This document shows, in pieces, positions 52,025 through 60,823 of a stretch of DNA of 64,000 nt. The stretch comes from Bog-756 sp963713625 (lineage in GTDB: Bacteria > Actinomycetota > Acidimicrobiia > Acidimicrobiales > RAAP-2). Each line of letters begins with the position of its first letter. The stretch's first letter is position 1. The notes under the pieces are model-generated. The model was not told the DNA's origin, searched no databases, and saw nothing but the letters and a program-made list of their open reading frames with translations. A program made the position numbers and the translations under genes. The stretch is from positions 1 through 64,000 of the forward strand of contig CAVQMN010000010.1 in assembly GCA_963713625.1 (NCBI GenBank), given 5' to 3'.

Positions 52025-52957
52025 GTGAACCAGCCGCTCTCCACCGGGGCCGAGGAGTACCTGTCCTGGCTGGCGGTGGAGAAGGGGAGGTCACAGAACA
52101 CCCTGTCGGCCTACCGCCGCGACATCGCCGTCTGGGAACGCTGGGCCCTCGAGGCCGGTGTCGACCCGCTGACCCCGGGCCCCGAGGCCATCGAACGCCA
52201 CCTGTCAGAGCTCCGGAGCCAGGGCCGGCACCCGACGTCGATGGCCCGCTCGACCACCGCCCTCCGCGGGCTGTTCCGGTTCCTGGTGGGGGAGGGGACG
52301 GTGGCCGGCGACCCCACCGCCGACCTGCGTTCCCCACGGCTGCCGCGCCGACTTCCGAAGGCCCTCGACGAGGACCAGGTGTTCTCGCTGCTCGACTCGG
52401 TGAGCGGCACCGGGCCCACCGACCTGCGGGATCGCGCCCTGCTCGAGCTGCTCTACGGGTCCGGGGCGCGGATCTCCGAGGTGGTCGGGCTGTCGCTGGC
52501 CGACGTGCAGGGCGACGACGGTCTCCTGCGGGTCTTCGGCAAGGGGGCCAAGGAACGGCTGGTCCCCCTCGGCCGCCCGGCCCGGGCCGCCCTCGACCAC
52601 TGGCTGTCGCCCGGAGGTCGGCCCGACCTGGCCCCCGCCCACTGGCGCCGGCGCTCCGACGCCGAGGCGGTGTTCATCAACACCCGGGGCGGGCGCCTCA
52701 GCCGTCAGGGGGCCTGGGCCGTCGTCCACCACCACGCCGAGCGGGCCGGGCTCGGCGCCCTGGTCAGCCCCCACGTCCTCCGGCACTCCTGCGCCAGCCA
52801 CATGCTGGCCCACGGAGCCGATATCCGGGTGGTCCAGGAGCTCCTCGGGCACGTCTCCATCGCCACCACCCAGATCTACACCAAACTCAGCCAGGACCAC
52901 CTGAGGACCTCCTATGAACAGGCCCATCCGCGGGCCACACTGCCCCAGCTCAAGTAG
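52025..52957 (+). CDS. xerD: Tyrosine recombinase XerD
   Basis: The product of 310 aa has an N-terminal SAM-like core-binding domain (YLSWLAVEKGRSQNTLSAYR) and a catalytic domain with Arg in SGARISEVVGL, Lys in GKGAKERLVPL, HVLRHSCASHML (HxxR), GH in LLGHVSIATTQIYT and the nucleophile Tyr there. XerC/XerD resolve chromosome dimers at dif. The location after pyrG-NUDIX is typical for actinobacterial xerD. No dif-like site was identified in the window. Confidence 0.94.
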   Translation: MNQPLSTGAEEYLSWLAVEKGRSQNTLSAYRRDIAVWERWALEAGVDPLTPGPEAIERHLSELRSQGRHPTSMARSTTALRGLFRFLVGEGTVAGDPTADLRSPRLPRRLPKALDEDQVFSLLDSVSGTGPTDLRDRALLELLYGSGARISEVVGLSLADVQGDDGLLRVFGKGAKERLVPLGRPARAALDHWLSPGGRPDLAPAHWRRRSDAEAVFINTRGGRLSRQGAWAVVHHHAERAGLGALVSPHVLRHSCASHMLAHGADIRVVQELLGHVSIATTQIYTKLSQDHLRTSYEQAHPRATLPQLK

Positions 52958-52960
52958 GAT
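52955..52960 (+). promoter_or_regulatory. -10 box TAGGAT overlapping the xerD stop
   Basis: TAGGAT includes the TAG stop of xerD and is followed by 7 bases and GTG 52968. AGGA could also serve as ribosome site in a longer transcript. Confidence 0.4.
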
Positions 52961-52967
52961 CTTCTGC

Positions 52968-53312
52968 GTGCCACCCGATGCCCCCACCATTGACTACCGG
53001 CAATTGCTCGAACAGGAGCGGCGCCAGCTCCAGTCGGAGCTGTCCGAGCTCGGGTTCGGCGACGCGGGGAGCGGCGGCTTGGACTACGACCCCAACTTCG
53101 CCGACTCCAGCCAGGTGACGGCCGAGCGGGGCGAGGCGGTCGTACTGGCCGGCCAGCTCCAGGAGACCCTCGACGAGGTGGCCCTGGCCATCGGCCGGCT
53201 CGAGGACGGCAGCTACGGCGTCTGCGAGGTGTGCGGCGTGGCCATCGCCCCGCCACGCCTCGAAGCCATGCCGGCCACCCGCTTCTGCATCAATCACGCC
53301 AGCCGTCCCTGA
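52968..53312 (+). CDS. DksA/TraR-type zinc-finger protein
   Basis: The 114-aa product has a helical N-terminal part (YRQLLEQERRQLQSELSELG), DYDPNFADSSQVTAERGEA and an end with ALAIGRLEDGSYGVCEVCGVAI and RFCINH, the DksA/TraR zinc finger in which one Cys is His. Family members bind RNA polymerase in its secondary channel or have lost that role. The start GTG 52968 follows the xerD stop by 10 bases; earlier frames overlap xerD and have no family resemblance. Confidence 0.85.
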   Translation: MPPDAPTIDYRQLLEQERRQLQSELSELGFGDAGSGGLDYDPNFADSSQVTAERGEAVVLAGQLQETLDEVALAIGRLEDGSYGVCEVCGVAIAPPRLEAMPATRFCINHASRP

Positions 53313-53328
53313 TCGGGACGGGGCACTG

Positions 53329-54111
53329 ATGGGCTACGGGGGCTACGGCTCTGGAGCCGGGGGAACCGGTTCGCCCCGACGGCGCACGCCACCCAGCCAG
53401 CGCACCATCATCATCGTGGGCATCGGGCTGATCCTGTTCGCCATTCTCATCGCCACGAAGCGCATCAACCGGTTCGAGATCATCTACTTCCTCGTCCTCG
53501 TCCCGTCGATCATCCTGCACGAGATCTCCCACGGGGTGGTGGCCCTGGCCTTCGGCGACGACACGGCCAAGCGGGCCGGTCGGCTGACCCTCAACCCGGC
53601 CAAGCACGTCGACCCGGTGGGCACCCTGCTCGTCCCGGCCGTTCTCTCGCTGTCCGGGCTCGGGGCCTACGGCTGGGCCAAGCCGGTCCCGGTCAACACC
53701 AACCGGCTGCGCAGCCCCCGCAATCACACGGTGATCGTGTCGCTGGTCGGACCGCTGACCAACTTCATCATCGCCGCCCTGTTCGGGGTGGCCTTCGTGG
53801 CCACCACCCCGCTGGTCATCCGACAGATCGTCAACTCCCAGGGTGTCTACCCCCCGAGTCTCGGCCAGCAGATCCTGTTCATCGGCGGCATCGCCAACAT
53901 CATCCTCGGCATCTTCAACCTCATCCCGTGCCCCCCGCTGGACGGGGCCTCGGTGCTCGAACGGTTCATCCCGGCCCGGATGCTGCCCGAGTACTACCGC
54001 ATCCAGCCGCTGTTGATGTTCCTCCCCTTCGTCCTCATCCTGCTCTTCCGGAACGAGTGGGCCCAGCTCATCGACCACATCATCACCTGGTGGTCGAGCC
54101 TGCTGGTGTGA
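53329..54111 (+). CDS. Site-2 protease family zinc metallopeptidase (M50)
   Basis: The 260-aa membrane protein has the HEISHGVVAL motif (HExxH), a second metal motif NLIPCPPLDGASVL (NxxPxxxLDG) and five or six helices. This compact form lacks PDZ or CBS domains, as in the Rv-type actinobacterial site-2 protease family of unknown substrate. It cuts helices inside the membrane. A Gly-rich N-terminus precedes the first helix. The ATG is 16 bases after the DksA-like gene and the stop overlaps the next gene. Confidence 0.9.
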   Translation: MGYGGYGSGAGGTGSPRRRTPPSQRTIIIVGIGLILFAILIATKRINRFEIIYFLVLVPSIILHEISHGVVALAFGDDTAKRAGRLTLNPAKHVDPVGTLLVPAVLSLSGLGAYGWAKPVPVNTNRLRSPRNHTVIVSLVGPLTNFIIAALFGVAFVATTPLVIRQIVNSQGVYPPSLGQQILFIGGIANIILGIFNLIPCPPLDGASVLERFIPARMLPEYYRIQPLLMFLPFVLILLFRNEWAQLIDHIITWWSSLLV

Positions 54112-55400
54112 AGCCCCCACCGTCGGGGAGCGCCGCCGACCGGTGGGGACCCTACGTGGTGGCCGGGGTGTTCCTGCTGGCCGACTACCTCTGGCTGTCC
54201 CGCGGCCTCTCCCACCCCGGGCCCGGCTACGGCCCCTGGGCCCTCCAGCGCGGTATCTACGACGACGTCATCAAGCTCATGTTCGACCACTACGTCCGGG
54301 TCGGCCACGTCATCCACCCCGTGCCCTACCTGGACGACCGCATCGAGTACCCGGTCCTCCTCGGCTTCACCCTGTGGCTGCCCACCTGGCTACCGGGCGG
54401 GCCGGCCTCGTGGTTCGCCGCCACCGGCGTGCTGACCGCGGCGGCCACCTTCGGGTCCATCGCCCTCATCCGGCAGCGGCATCCCGCCTCGGTCTGGTGG
54501 CTGGCGGCATCCCCGGCCCTGCTCCTCGACGGCGCCATCAACTGGGACCTCATCGGCATCCTGTTCCTGGTGGCCGGAGTGGTGTGGTTCGAGGAGCAGC
54601 GCTACCGGCTGAGCGGCGCCTCCATCGCCGTGGGCACCTGGTTCAAGCTGTTCCCGGTGGTGGCCGCACCCATGGCCCTGTCCGCCCTCGGCTCCCGATG
54701 GTGGCGGTCGACATCCCGGTGGCCACGGCCGGCCGGCGGGGGACCGGAACCCCACGTGGCCGACGACGGTCGGCGTCGCCGTTCCGGGATCGATCTGGCC
54801 CGGTGGCTCATCCCCTTCGCCGTCATCGTGGCCGTGGTGGCCGTGCCCTTCCTCGCCCTCGCCTCCTCCAACACCTTGTGGTTCGTGCGGTTCAACAGCC
54901 TGCGGACGGAGAAGGACTCCATCTGGGTGATGCTCGGCAGTTCGCAGGCCAGCAACCACATCATCAACACCGGGTCCTTCCTCATCGTGGCCGCGGCCGT
55001 GGCCTACGGGGCGTGGATGGTCTGGCGTACGTCCGTCTCCGATCAGGCCCGGGCCATGACGCTGGCCACGGCCATGGCCATGATCGTGTGGATGGGGGTC
55101 AACAAGATCTGGAACCCCCAGTACGTGCTCTGGGTGTTCGCCGTCGGCGCCCTGGCCGCCATCCCGGCCCGCTTCGGTGTCGCCCTCGGCGCCCTCTCCA
55201 TCTACGACTTCGCCTTCGAATTCGGACTGCGGCGTCCCGACGTCCACTTCTCGTTCGCCGTGGTCGGCTGGGGGTCGACCCTGGCCCGGACCGTGCTGTT
55301 CGTGCTGATGATCAAGTGGGCCATCGATGAGCTGCGCCGACTCCCAGGGCATCCGGTGGCATCGGTTCCCGAGGGGTCACCCGCCCACGCCACGCCATGA
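54108..55400 (+). CDS. GT87-type glycosyltransferase, third member
   Basis: The 430-aa protein has about ten membrane helices, the acidic outer loop with HYVRVGHVIHPVPYLDDRIEYPVLLGF (the EYPV element of DUF2029/GT87) and GTWFKLFPVVAAPMALSAL. It is more distant from the pair at 16.4-19.2 kb than those are from each other. It begins with GTG 54108 overlapping the protease stop (GTGA) and ends overlapping the next gene (ATGA), so protease, GT87 and YfhO genes are translationally linked. Sugar and acceptor are unknown. Confidence 0.8.
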   Translation: MKPPPSGSAADRWGPYVVAGVFLLADYLWLSRGLSHPGPGYGPWALQRGIYDDVIKLMFDHYVRVGHVIHPVPYLDDRIEYPVLLGFTLWLPTWLPGGPASWFAATGVLTAAATFGSIALIRQRHPASVWWLAASPALLLDGAINWDLIGILFLVAGVVWFEEQRYRLSGASIAVGTWFKLFPVVAAPMALSALGSRWWRSTSRWPRPAGGGPEPHVADDGRRRRSGIDLARWLIPFAVIVAVVAVPFLALASSNTLWFVRFNSLRTEKDSIWVMLGSSQASNHIINTGSFLIVAAAVAYGAWMVWRTSVSDQARAMTLATAMAMIVWMGVNKIWNPQYVLWVFAVGALAAIPARFGVALGALSIYDFAFEFGLRRPDVHFSFAVVGWGSTLARTVLFVLMIKWAIDELRRLPGHPVASVPEGSPAHATP

Positions 55401-58390
55401 CCACCACCAGCGAGGCGCCGAGCACCGCCCCTCCGGCCGACGGGGCCGACGTCCCCCGTCACACCCGGAGAAAAGACGCAGCCCGGTGGCTCCGGACCCA
55501 TCGGGGCCTGGTCGTCTTGTTGGTCATCCCGTTCCTGCTCTTCGGGCTCCCCCTCCTGTTCGGCTGGGTCTTCCTCGACGGCGACAATTTCCTCCAGAAC
55601 CTGCCCATGCGGGTCCTGGTGGGCCGGGACCTGCGGCAGTGGACCCTGCCCCTGTGGAATCCCTACCTGTCCAGCGGGACGCCGCTCCTCGGCGGTTTCA
55701 ACGCCGGTGCCGCCTATCCGGTCACCTGGCTGACCGCCGTCCTCCCCATCTTCGCGGCCTGGACGATCAACCTGGCCGTGGCCTACGACGTGGCCCTGGC
55801 CGGGATGTACCTCTTCCTGCGCCGACAGTCGATCTCGACGACCGGGGCGGTGTTCGGCGCGGCCACCTTCGCCTTCGCCGGGTACATGACGGCCCAGATC
55901 GTGCACATCGACCTCATCGAAGGTGCGGCCTGGCTGCCCTGGACGCTGACCGCCGTCCACGCCCTGACCGCAGGACCCGGCCATGCCCGGCGCGGGGCCG
56001 GGCCCGGTGGCGACCGACCGTCGGGGAACGGAAGATGGATCGTCCTGCTGGCCGTGTCCCTCGGGCTGTCCGTGCTGTCCGGATCGGCCGAGGCCATCAT
56101 CGACAGCAGCGTCCTCGTGGCCATCTACACCGTCTCCCGGCTGGTCACCATGGGCTATCTCCGGCCGATGGCCTGGCGGGCCCTGGGCTCCACGGTCCTG
56201 GCCCTCGGGACCGGTCTGGTCGGCGCCGTCGCCCTCGGTGCGGCCCAGTGGATGTCCGGCCTCGAGTTCCTCTCCCAGTCGCAGCGGGCCCAGTCGTCGT
56301 ACTCCTTCTTCACCAGCGGATCGCTGCCCGTGCGACTGGTGGCCCTCATCGCCTCCCCCTTCATCCTCGGCACGAAACAGGGCCAGCCCGGACCCTACGC
56401 CGGGGCCTACAACTTCGAGGAGGTGACCAGCTACGTCGGCATCCTGGCCCTGATCGCCGTCTTCTCCCTCTTCCTCAAGCGCTTCCGGTCCCGGCCCGAG
56501 TCCCGTCAGTGGTGGATCTGGTACGTCATCGGCGCGGTGGGCCTGCTCTCCGCCTTCGGCGGCCAGACCCCCTTCGGCCACGTCCTCTACCTCATCCCCG
56601 GCGTCAACAACGAGCGGCTCATCAACCGCAACCTCCTCCTGGTGGACTTCTCGTTGGCCGTCCTCGTGGCCTGGTGGGTCCACCTCCTGTTCGACGGCAA
56701 GTCGGCCACGGCGGGGCCGGTGGACACCGGGCCGCGGCGCGGATGGAGGCGGGGCCACCGGGCCGAGGTGGTCGTTCCCTGCATCCCCCTGGCCTTCATC
56801 GTCATCGCCTGCCTCTTCCTGTGGTTCGGGGGCTCAGAGCTCGACCACCTGATGGGGGCCCAGATCTACGTCAGTTCGGTGACCCGGCTCCGGGTGGCCG
56901 GGCTGGTCACGGTCATGGCCCTGACCGCGGCCGCCGCCACCTGGATCGTGCTCATCGAGCGCCGGCTGTCGGCGCGCCGGCTCCGGGTCCTGCTCACCAC
57001 GGTGCTGATCGTCGACCTGGCCCTGTTCAACTGCTTCGTGATCCGGCCGCCCACCAGCGACTCGACGGCCCAGGCCCTCGGGCCGATGTCCGCCGCCCTC
57101 CGGGCCCACGTGGGCGACGCCCGGTTCATCATCTATGACCCCGACCAGTTCGAGACCTCCCAGCTCTACGCCCTGGGCCAGACCGACCTCAACCTCTACG
57201 CCGGACTGGCCAGCGGCCAGGGCTACACGGCCCTGACCGACGGCGCTTACTACAACGCCACCGGAGCCCACTTCCAAGAGGACCTCAATCCGTCGACCCT
57301 GGCCGGCACCACCTGGGACGACCTCAACGCCTCCACCCTGCTCTCCCTGCCCAACTACTTCCTCACCCCGCTGCCCCGACCCGCCCCCGGGCCGGCCGTG
57401 GCCAACGACGTCGAGTTCCCGGCCCATATCAACTCCTACGGATTCCCGCCGGCCCCGGTGCCCACCTCCTACCGGTTGGCGGCCGGAGCCTCCCGCACCT
57501 GGTACTTCGGAGGTGTCCTCACGCTTCGATCGTTCGCCGTCCCGCTGGCCCCGGGGCAGCCCGGGGACCTCAGGGCCGGGCTGGTCACCCCCACCGGGGG
57601 GATCAGGTGGCTGCCCGCGGGCGAGGGCACCACCGTCGGGTCGGACGGGCACACTTCGCTCGAGGTCTCCTTCCCGCCCCGGGTGCAGGCGGCCGGGCTG
57701 GTGGTCGAGCCGGTGGGCGCCGACGGCATCACCGTGGGAACCCCGACCGCGGTCACCGCCCAGACCGGGGGGGTGGCCCTCAACGGCCGGATGCAGTACG
57801 GGGTGACGCCCCCGCACTGGGTCTTCGCCGGCACCATCGGCAACTTCGGCGTGTTCCACAACACCGCGTCGCGGGGCTGGGCCTGGGTCCGATCCCCGGA
57901 CGGGGGAGACCCGGCCTCGGGCAGCTCGGCCACCTCGACGGCGCCGGAGATGGACGGCGAGCAACAGGTGACGGTGCATGCCACCGCACCGGTCATGCTC
58001 GACCGCAGCCAGTCCTGGAGCACCGGGTGGCGGGCCACCGTCCAACCGCTGTCGGCCTCACCCGGCCACCCGGCCGCGGGGGCGGCCCGGTCGGTGACGG
58101 TGATCCGGGCCGGCACCAACCAGGGGGTGGTGCTGACCGGACCGGGCGACTACCTGGTCACCTTCACCTATTTCCCCAGATCGGTCGAAGTGGGGCTGGC
58201 CCTGTCGGCCGCCGCCGTCCTGGTCATCCTGGTCTGGGCCGTCCTGGCCGTCACCGCCAACCGGAGGAGGCGACGCCGGATGGGCCCGGCCGGTCCGGCA
58301 CCCGGGAGCGGGCCGGGTGGGTTCGGTGCGCCCGACCCGGTCAGGCCGGCGCCAGGAGCCCGATCGCCGCAGCCGCCCGCCGGTAGGTGA
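55397..58390 (+). CDS. YfhO-family membrane protein, third member
   Basis: The 997-aa protein is the largest of the YfhO set. Its early loop reads LPLWNPYLSSGTPLLGGFNAGAAYPVTWL and about 13 helices follow (to residue about 560). A large outer domain spans residues 560-930, and the end has TGWRATVQPL and GDYLVTFTYFPRS as in the YfhO tail, then a last helix and basic residues. It is likely to transfer sugars onto an envelope polymer, paired with the adjacent GT87. The 3' end overlaps trpS on the opposite strand by 50 bases. Confidence 0.8.
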   Translation: MTTTSEAPSTAPPADGADVPRHTRRKDAARWLRTHRGLVVLLVIPFLLFGLPLLFGWVFLDGDNFLQNLPMRVLVGRDLRQWTLPLWNPYLSSGTPLLGGFNAGAAYPVTWLTAVLPIFAAWTINLAVAYDVALAGMYLFLRRQSISTTGAVFGAATFAFAGYMTAQIVHIDLIEGAAWLPWTLTAVHALTAGPGHARRGAGPGGDRPSGNGRWIVLLAVSLGLSVLSGSAEAIIDSSVLVAIYTVSRLVTMGYLRPMAWRALGSTVLALGTGLVGAVALGAAQWMSGLEFLSQSQRAQSSYSFFTSGSLPVRLVALIASPFILGTKQGQPGPYAGAYNFEEVTSYVGILALIAVFSLFLKRFRSRPESRQWWIWYVIGAVGLLSAFGGQTPFGHVLYLIPGVNNERLINRNLLLVDFSLAVLVAWWVHLLFDGKSATAGPVDTGPRRGWRRGHRAEVVVPCIPLAFIVIACLFLWFGGSELDHLMGAQIYVSSVTRLRVAGLVTVMALTAAAATWIVLIERRLSARRLRVLLTTVLIVDLALFNCFVIRPPTSDSTAQALGPMSAALRAHVGDARFIIYDPDQFETSQLYALGQTDLNLYAGLASGQGYTALTDGAYYNATGAHFQEDLNPSTLAGTTWDDLNASTLLSLPNYFLTPLPRPAPGPAVANDVEFPAHINSYGFPPAPVPTSYRLAAGASRTWYFGGVLTLRSFAVPLAPGQPGDLRAGLVTPTGGIRWLPAGEGTTVGSDGHTSLEVSFPPRVQAAGLVVEPVGADGITVGTPTAVTAQTGGVALNGRMQYGVTPPHWVFAGTIGNFGVFHNTASRGWAWVRSPDGGDPASGSSATSTAPEMDGEQQVTVHATAPVMLDRSQSWSTGWRATVQPLSASPGHPAAGAARSVTVIRAGTNQGVVLTGPGDYLVTFTYFPRSVEVGLALSAAAVLVILVWAVLAVTANRRRRRRMGPAGPAPGSGPGGFGAPDPVRPAPGARSPQPPAGR

Positions 58391-59324
58391 CCGAGGCGAT
58401 GGCCCTGGCCTTGTCCGCCCCCTTGCCGAGGAGGGCGGTCACCTCGCCCGGGTCGGCGGCCAGCGCCGCCCGCCGCTCCCGCACCGGCCGGAGCAGCTCG
58501 ACCAGGGCCTCGGCCACATCTTTTTTCAAGTCGCCGTAGCGGGTGTAGGAGGCGGCCACCTCGGCCGGGGTCCGCTCGGTGGCCACGGCCAGCAGCTCCA
58601 ACAGGTTGGACAGCCCGGGCTTGGCCTCCGGGTCGTAGCGGACCTCGCCGTCGGTGTCGGTCACCGCCTTTTTGACCTTGCGTTCGATGTCGGCCGGCTC
58701 GTCCAGCAGGAGAATGGTCCCGAGGGGGGAGTTGACCGACTTGGACATCTTGTCCCCGGGGTGCTGGAGGTCCATGACCCGGGCCGCGGCGGTCGGGAAG
58801 GCGGCCTCGGGCACCACCAGGGTCGGGCCGTAGCGGTAGTTGAACCTGGTGGCCAGCTCCCGGGCCAGCTCCAGGTGTTGGCGCTGGTCGTCGCCCACCG
58901 GCACCCGGTCGGCGTCGTAGAGGAGGATGTCCGCCCCCTGGAGCACCGGATAGGTGAAGAGCCCGACCCTGACCGAGTCCCTGCCCGCGCTCTTCTCCTT
59001 GAACTGGGTCATCCGGCCGAGCTCGCCCATGGTGGCGGTGCACTCGAGCAGCCAGGCCATCTGGGTGTGCTCGCTCACGTGGCTCTGGACGAACAGGGTG
59101 CAGCACTCGGGGTCGAGGCCGGCGGCCAGCAGGTCGAGGGCGGTCTCGAAGGTCCGGGCCCGAAGCTCGCCCGGGTCGATGTCGAGGGTCAGGGCGTGGA
59201 GGTCGACGATGCAGTAGAGGGCGTCGTGGACATACTGGTCGGCCACCCAGTTGCGGATGGCCCCGAGGTAGTTCCCCACATGGAGCTCACCGCTGGGCTG
59301 CAGACCGGAGAATACGCGCGACAT
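58341..59324 (-). CDS. trpS: Tryptophanyl-tRNA synthetase
   Basis: Class I synthetase of 327 aa with HVGNYLGAIRNWV (HIGH-type motif), DLHALTLD, GLFTYPVLQGADILLYDADRVPVGDDQRQHLE and the KMSKS loop (GDKMSKSVNSPLG). It charges tRNA-Trp. The ATG is 8 bases from TACGAT on this strand, a leaderless position. The 3' end overlaps the YfhO gene on the other strand. Confidence 0.96.
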   Translation of the reverse strand: MSRVFSGLQPSGELHVGNYLGAIRNWVADQYVHDALYCIVDLHALTLDIDPGELRARTFETALDLLAAGLDPECCTLFVQSHVSEHTQMAWLLECTATMGELGRMTQFKEKSAGRDSVRVGLFTYPVLQGADILLYDADRVPVGDDQRQHLELARELATRFNYRYGPTLVVPEAAFPTAAARVMDLQHPGDKMSKSVNSPLGTILLLDEPADIERKVKKAVTDTDGEVRYDPEAKPGLSNLLELLAVATERTPAEVAASYTRYGDLKKDVAEALVELLRPVRERRAALAADPGEVTALLGKGADKARAIASVTYRRAAAAIGLLAPA

Positions 59325-59332
59325 GGTCGGTC

Positions 59333-59338
59333 ATCGTA
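59333..59338 (-). promoter_or_regulatory. -10 box TACGAT for trpS
   Basis: On the minus strand TACGAT is followed by 8 bases (GACCGACC) and the trpS ATG. Confidence 0.45.
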
Positions 59339-59453
59339 GGTCGCGGCCGGAGGGGGCCAGGGCAGCGCCGGCCGCGGCCGGAGAACGAACGACGAAGACC
59401 GGGTGCGGAGGAGGGACGCGCCGACGGTGCACGGCACGGTGGCCGCCAGCCGG

Positions 59454-59459
59454 TATCGT
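59454..59459 (+). promoter_or_regulatory. -10 box TATCGT for scpA
   Basis: TATCGT is followed by 8 bases and GTG 59468, so divergent trpS and scpA both appear to start in the leaderless manner. Confidence 0.45.
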
Positions 59460-59467
59460 CGGATGGC

Positions 59468-60250
59468 GTGTCCGCCATCGTGTCCACCCCCGCCTTCGAG
59501 GGACCGGTCGACCTCCTGCTGCAGCTGGTCAACAACCACGAGGTGGAGATCTTCGACATCCCGCTGGCCTCGGTGGTCGACGCCTTCGTGGCCGAGGTGG
59601 CCGGGTGGGACCAGGTCGACCTGCAGACCCTGTCCGAGTTCCTGGTCATCGCCGCCCTGCTCATCGAGCTCAAGTCGCGTCGCCTCCTGCCCGGGCCCGA
59701 TGACGTCGATCCCGACGAGGAGCTGATCGGGTGGGAGGAGCGGGACCTGCTCATGGCCCGCCTGCTCGAGTGCCAGGCCTATGCCGCCGCCGCCGACGGA
59801 TTCGCCGTGCTCATGGAACAGGCGGCCCGTTCGGTGCCCCGCACCGCCGGCATCGACGACGACCTGGCCGTCGACGCCCCCGACCTCCTCGAGGGGGTGA
59901 CACCCGCGCAGGTGGCCGCCGCCTTCCTCCGGGCCACGGCCGAGCGGCCGGTCCCGGTGGTGGACCTCTATCACGTGACCGTCGACGCGGTGACCGTGGC
60001 CGACGCGGTGTCCGAGCTCGAGCTGCGGCTGCCCGTGCTCGGCCGGGCCACCTTCCGGAGCCTCACCGGGCACCTCTCCACCCGCATCGAGATCATCGTG
60101 CGCTTCCTGGCCCTGCTCGAACTGTGCAAGCGGGGGAGGGTGGCCCTCGACCAGGGGCACACCTTCGGGGACCTCGACGTCTCCTGGGTGGCCGGGGAGA
60201 CCGAGACGGTCTCCGTCGGGGCCGGCCCCTACGACGAGTACGAGGGCTGA
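59468..60250 (+). CDS. scpA: Segregation and condensation protein A
   Basis: The kleisin partner of SMC, 260 aa: FEGPVDLLLQLVNNHEVEIFDIPLASV at the N-terminus, FLVIAALLIELKSRRLLPG, an acidic central region and a winged-helix C-terminus (IEIIVRFLALLELCKRGRVAL). It works with ScpB and SMC in chromosome condensation. GTG start; scpB follows after 3 bases. In related genomes parA is often between xerD and scpA; here other genes occupy that place. Confidence 0.95.
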   Translation: MSAIVSTPAFEGPVDLLLQLVNNHEVEIFDIPLASVVDAFVAEVAGWDQVDLQTLSEFLVIAALLIELKSRRLLPGPDDVDPDEELIGWEERDLLMARLLECQAYAAAADGFAVLMEQAARSVPRTAGIDDDLAVDAPDLLEGVTPAQVAAAFLRATAERPVPVVDLYHVTVDAVTVADAVSELELRLPVLGRATFRSLTGHLSTRIEIIVRFLALLELCKRGRVALDQGHTFGDLDVSWVAGETETVSVGAGPYDEYEG

Positions 60251-60253
60251 CCG

Positions 60254-60823
60254 GTGCTCTCCCCCGAGGCCCGGGCCATCGAAGCCGTGCTCATCGTGGC
60301 CGTCGAGCCCGTCTCACCCGGACTGCTGGCCGAGCTCCTGGAGCTGCCGGTGGAGCAGGTCGAGTCGGTGTGCGAGGAACTGGCCGAGTCGTGCCGGGCC
60401 GGGGGCCGGGGCTTCGAGGTGGCCCGGATCGCCGGCGGCTACCGCATCCAGACCCACCCCGACCTGGCCTCCCACGTCGAGCGCTTCGCCAACGTCGGCG
60501 TGTCGTCGCGCCTCTCGGCCGCCGCCCTCGAGACCCTGGCCATCGTGGCCTACAAGCAGCCGGTGTCACGGGCCCAGATCGCCGCCCTCCGGGGGGTCAA
60601 CGTCGACGGGGTGGTCCGCCTCCTCGAGCACCGGGGCTACATCGCCGCCGTGGGCCGGGCCCCCGGTCCGGGCCAGGCCGTGCTCTACGCCACCACCGAT
60701 GCCTTCTTGGAACGGCTCGGGCTCGATCGCCTGGACCAGCTGCCACCGGTCGAGGACCTGCTGCCCGGACCCGAAGCCCTGGCCGAGCTCGAGGAGCAGA
60801 TGCGCCCGGTCGGGGATGCCTGA
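60254..60823 (+). CDS. scpB: Segregation and condensation protein B
   Basis: The 189-aa product has two winged-helix domains (ALIVAVEPVSP-like start AIEAVLIVAVEPVSPGLLAE, GGYRIQTHPDLASHVERF, ALETLAIVAYKQPVSRAQIA, VVRLLEHRGYIAAVGR), the ScpB pattern. It binds ScpA and completes the SMC complex. The start GTG is 3 bases after scpA; the stop overlaps rluB by 8 bases, indicating one operon. Confidence 0.95.
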   Translation: MLSPEARAIEAVLIVAVEPVSPGLLAELLELPVEQVESVCEELAESCRAGGRGFEVARIAGGYRIQTHPDLASHVERFANVGVSSRLSAAALETLAIVAYKQPVSRAQIAALRGVNVDGVVRLLEHRGYIAAVGRAPGPGQAVLYATTDAFLERLGLDRLDQLPPVEDLLPGPEALAELEEQMRPVGDA

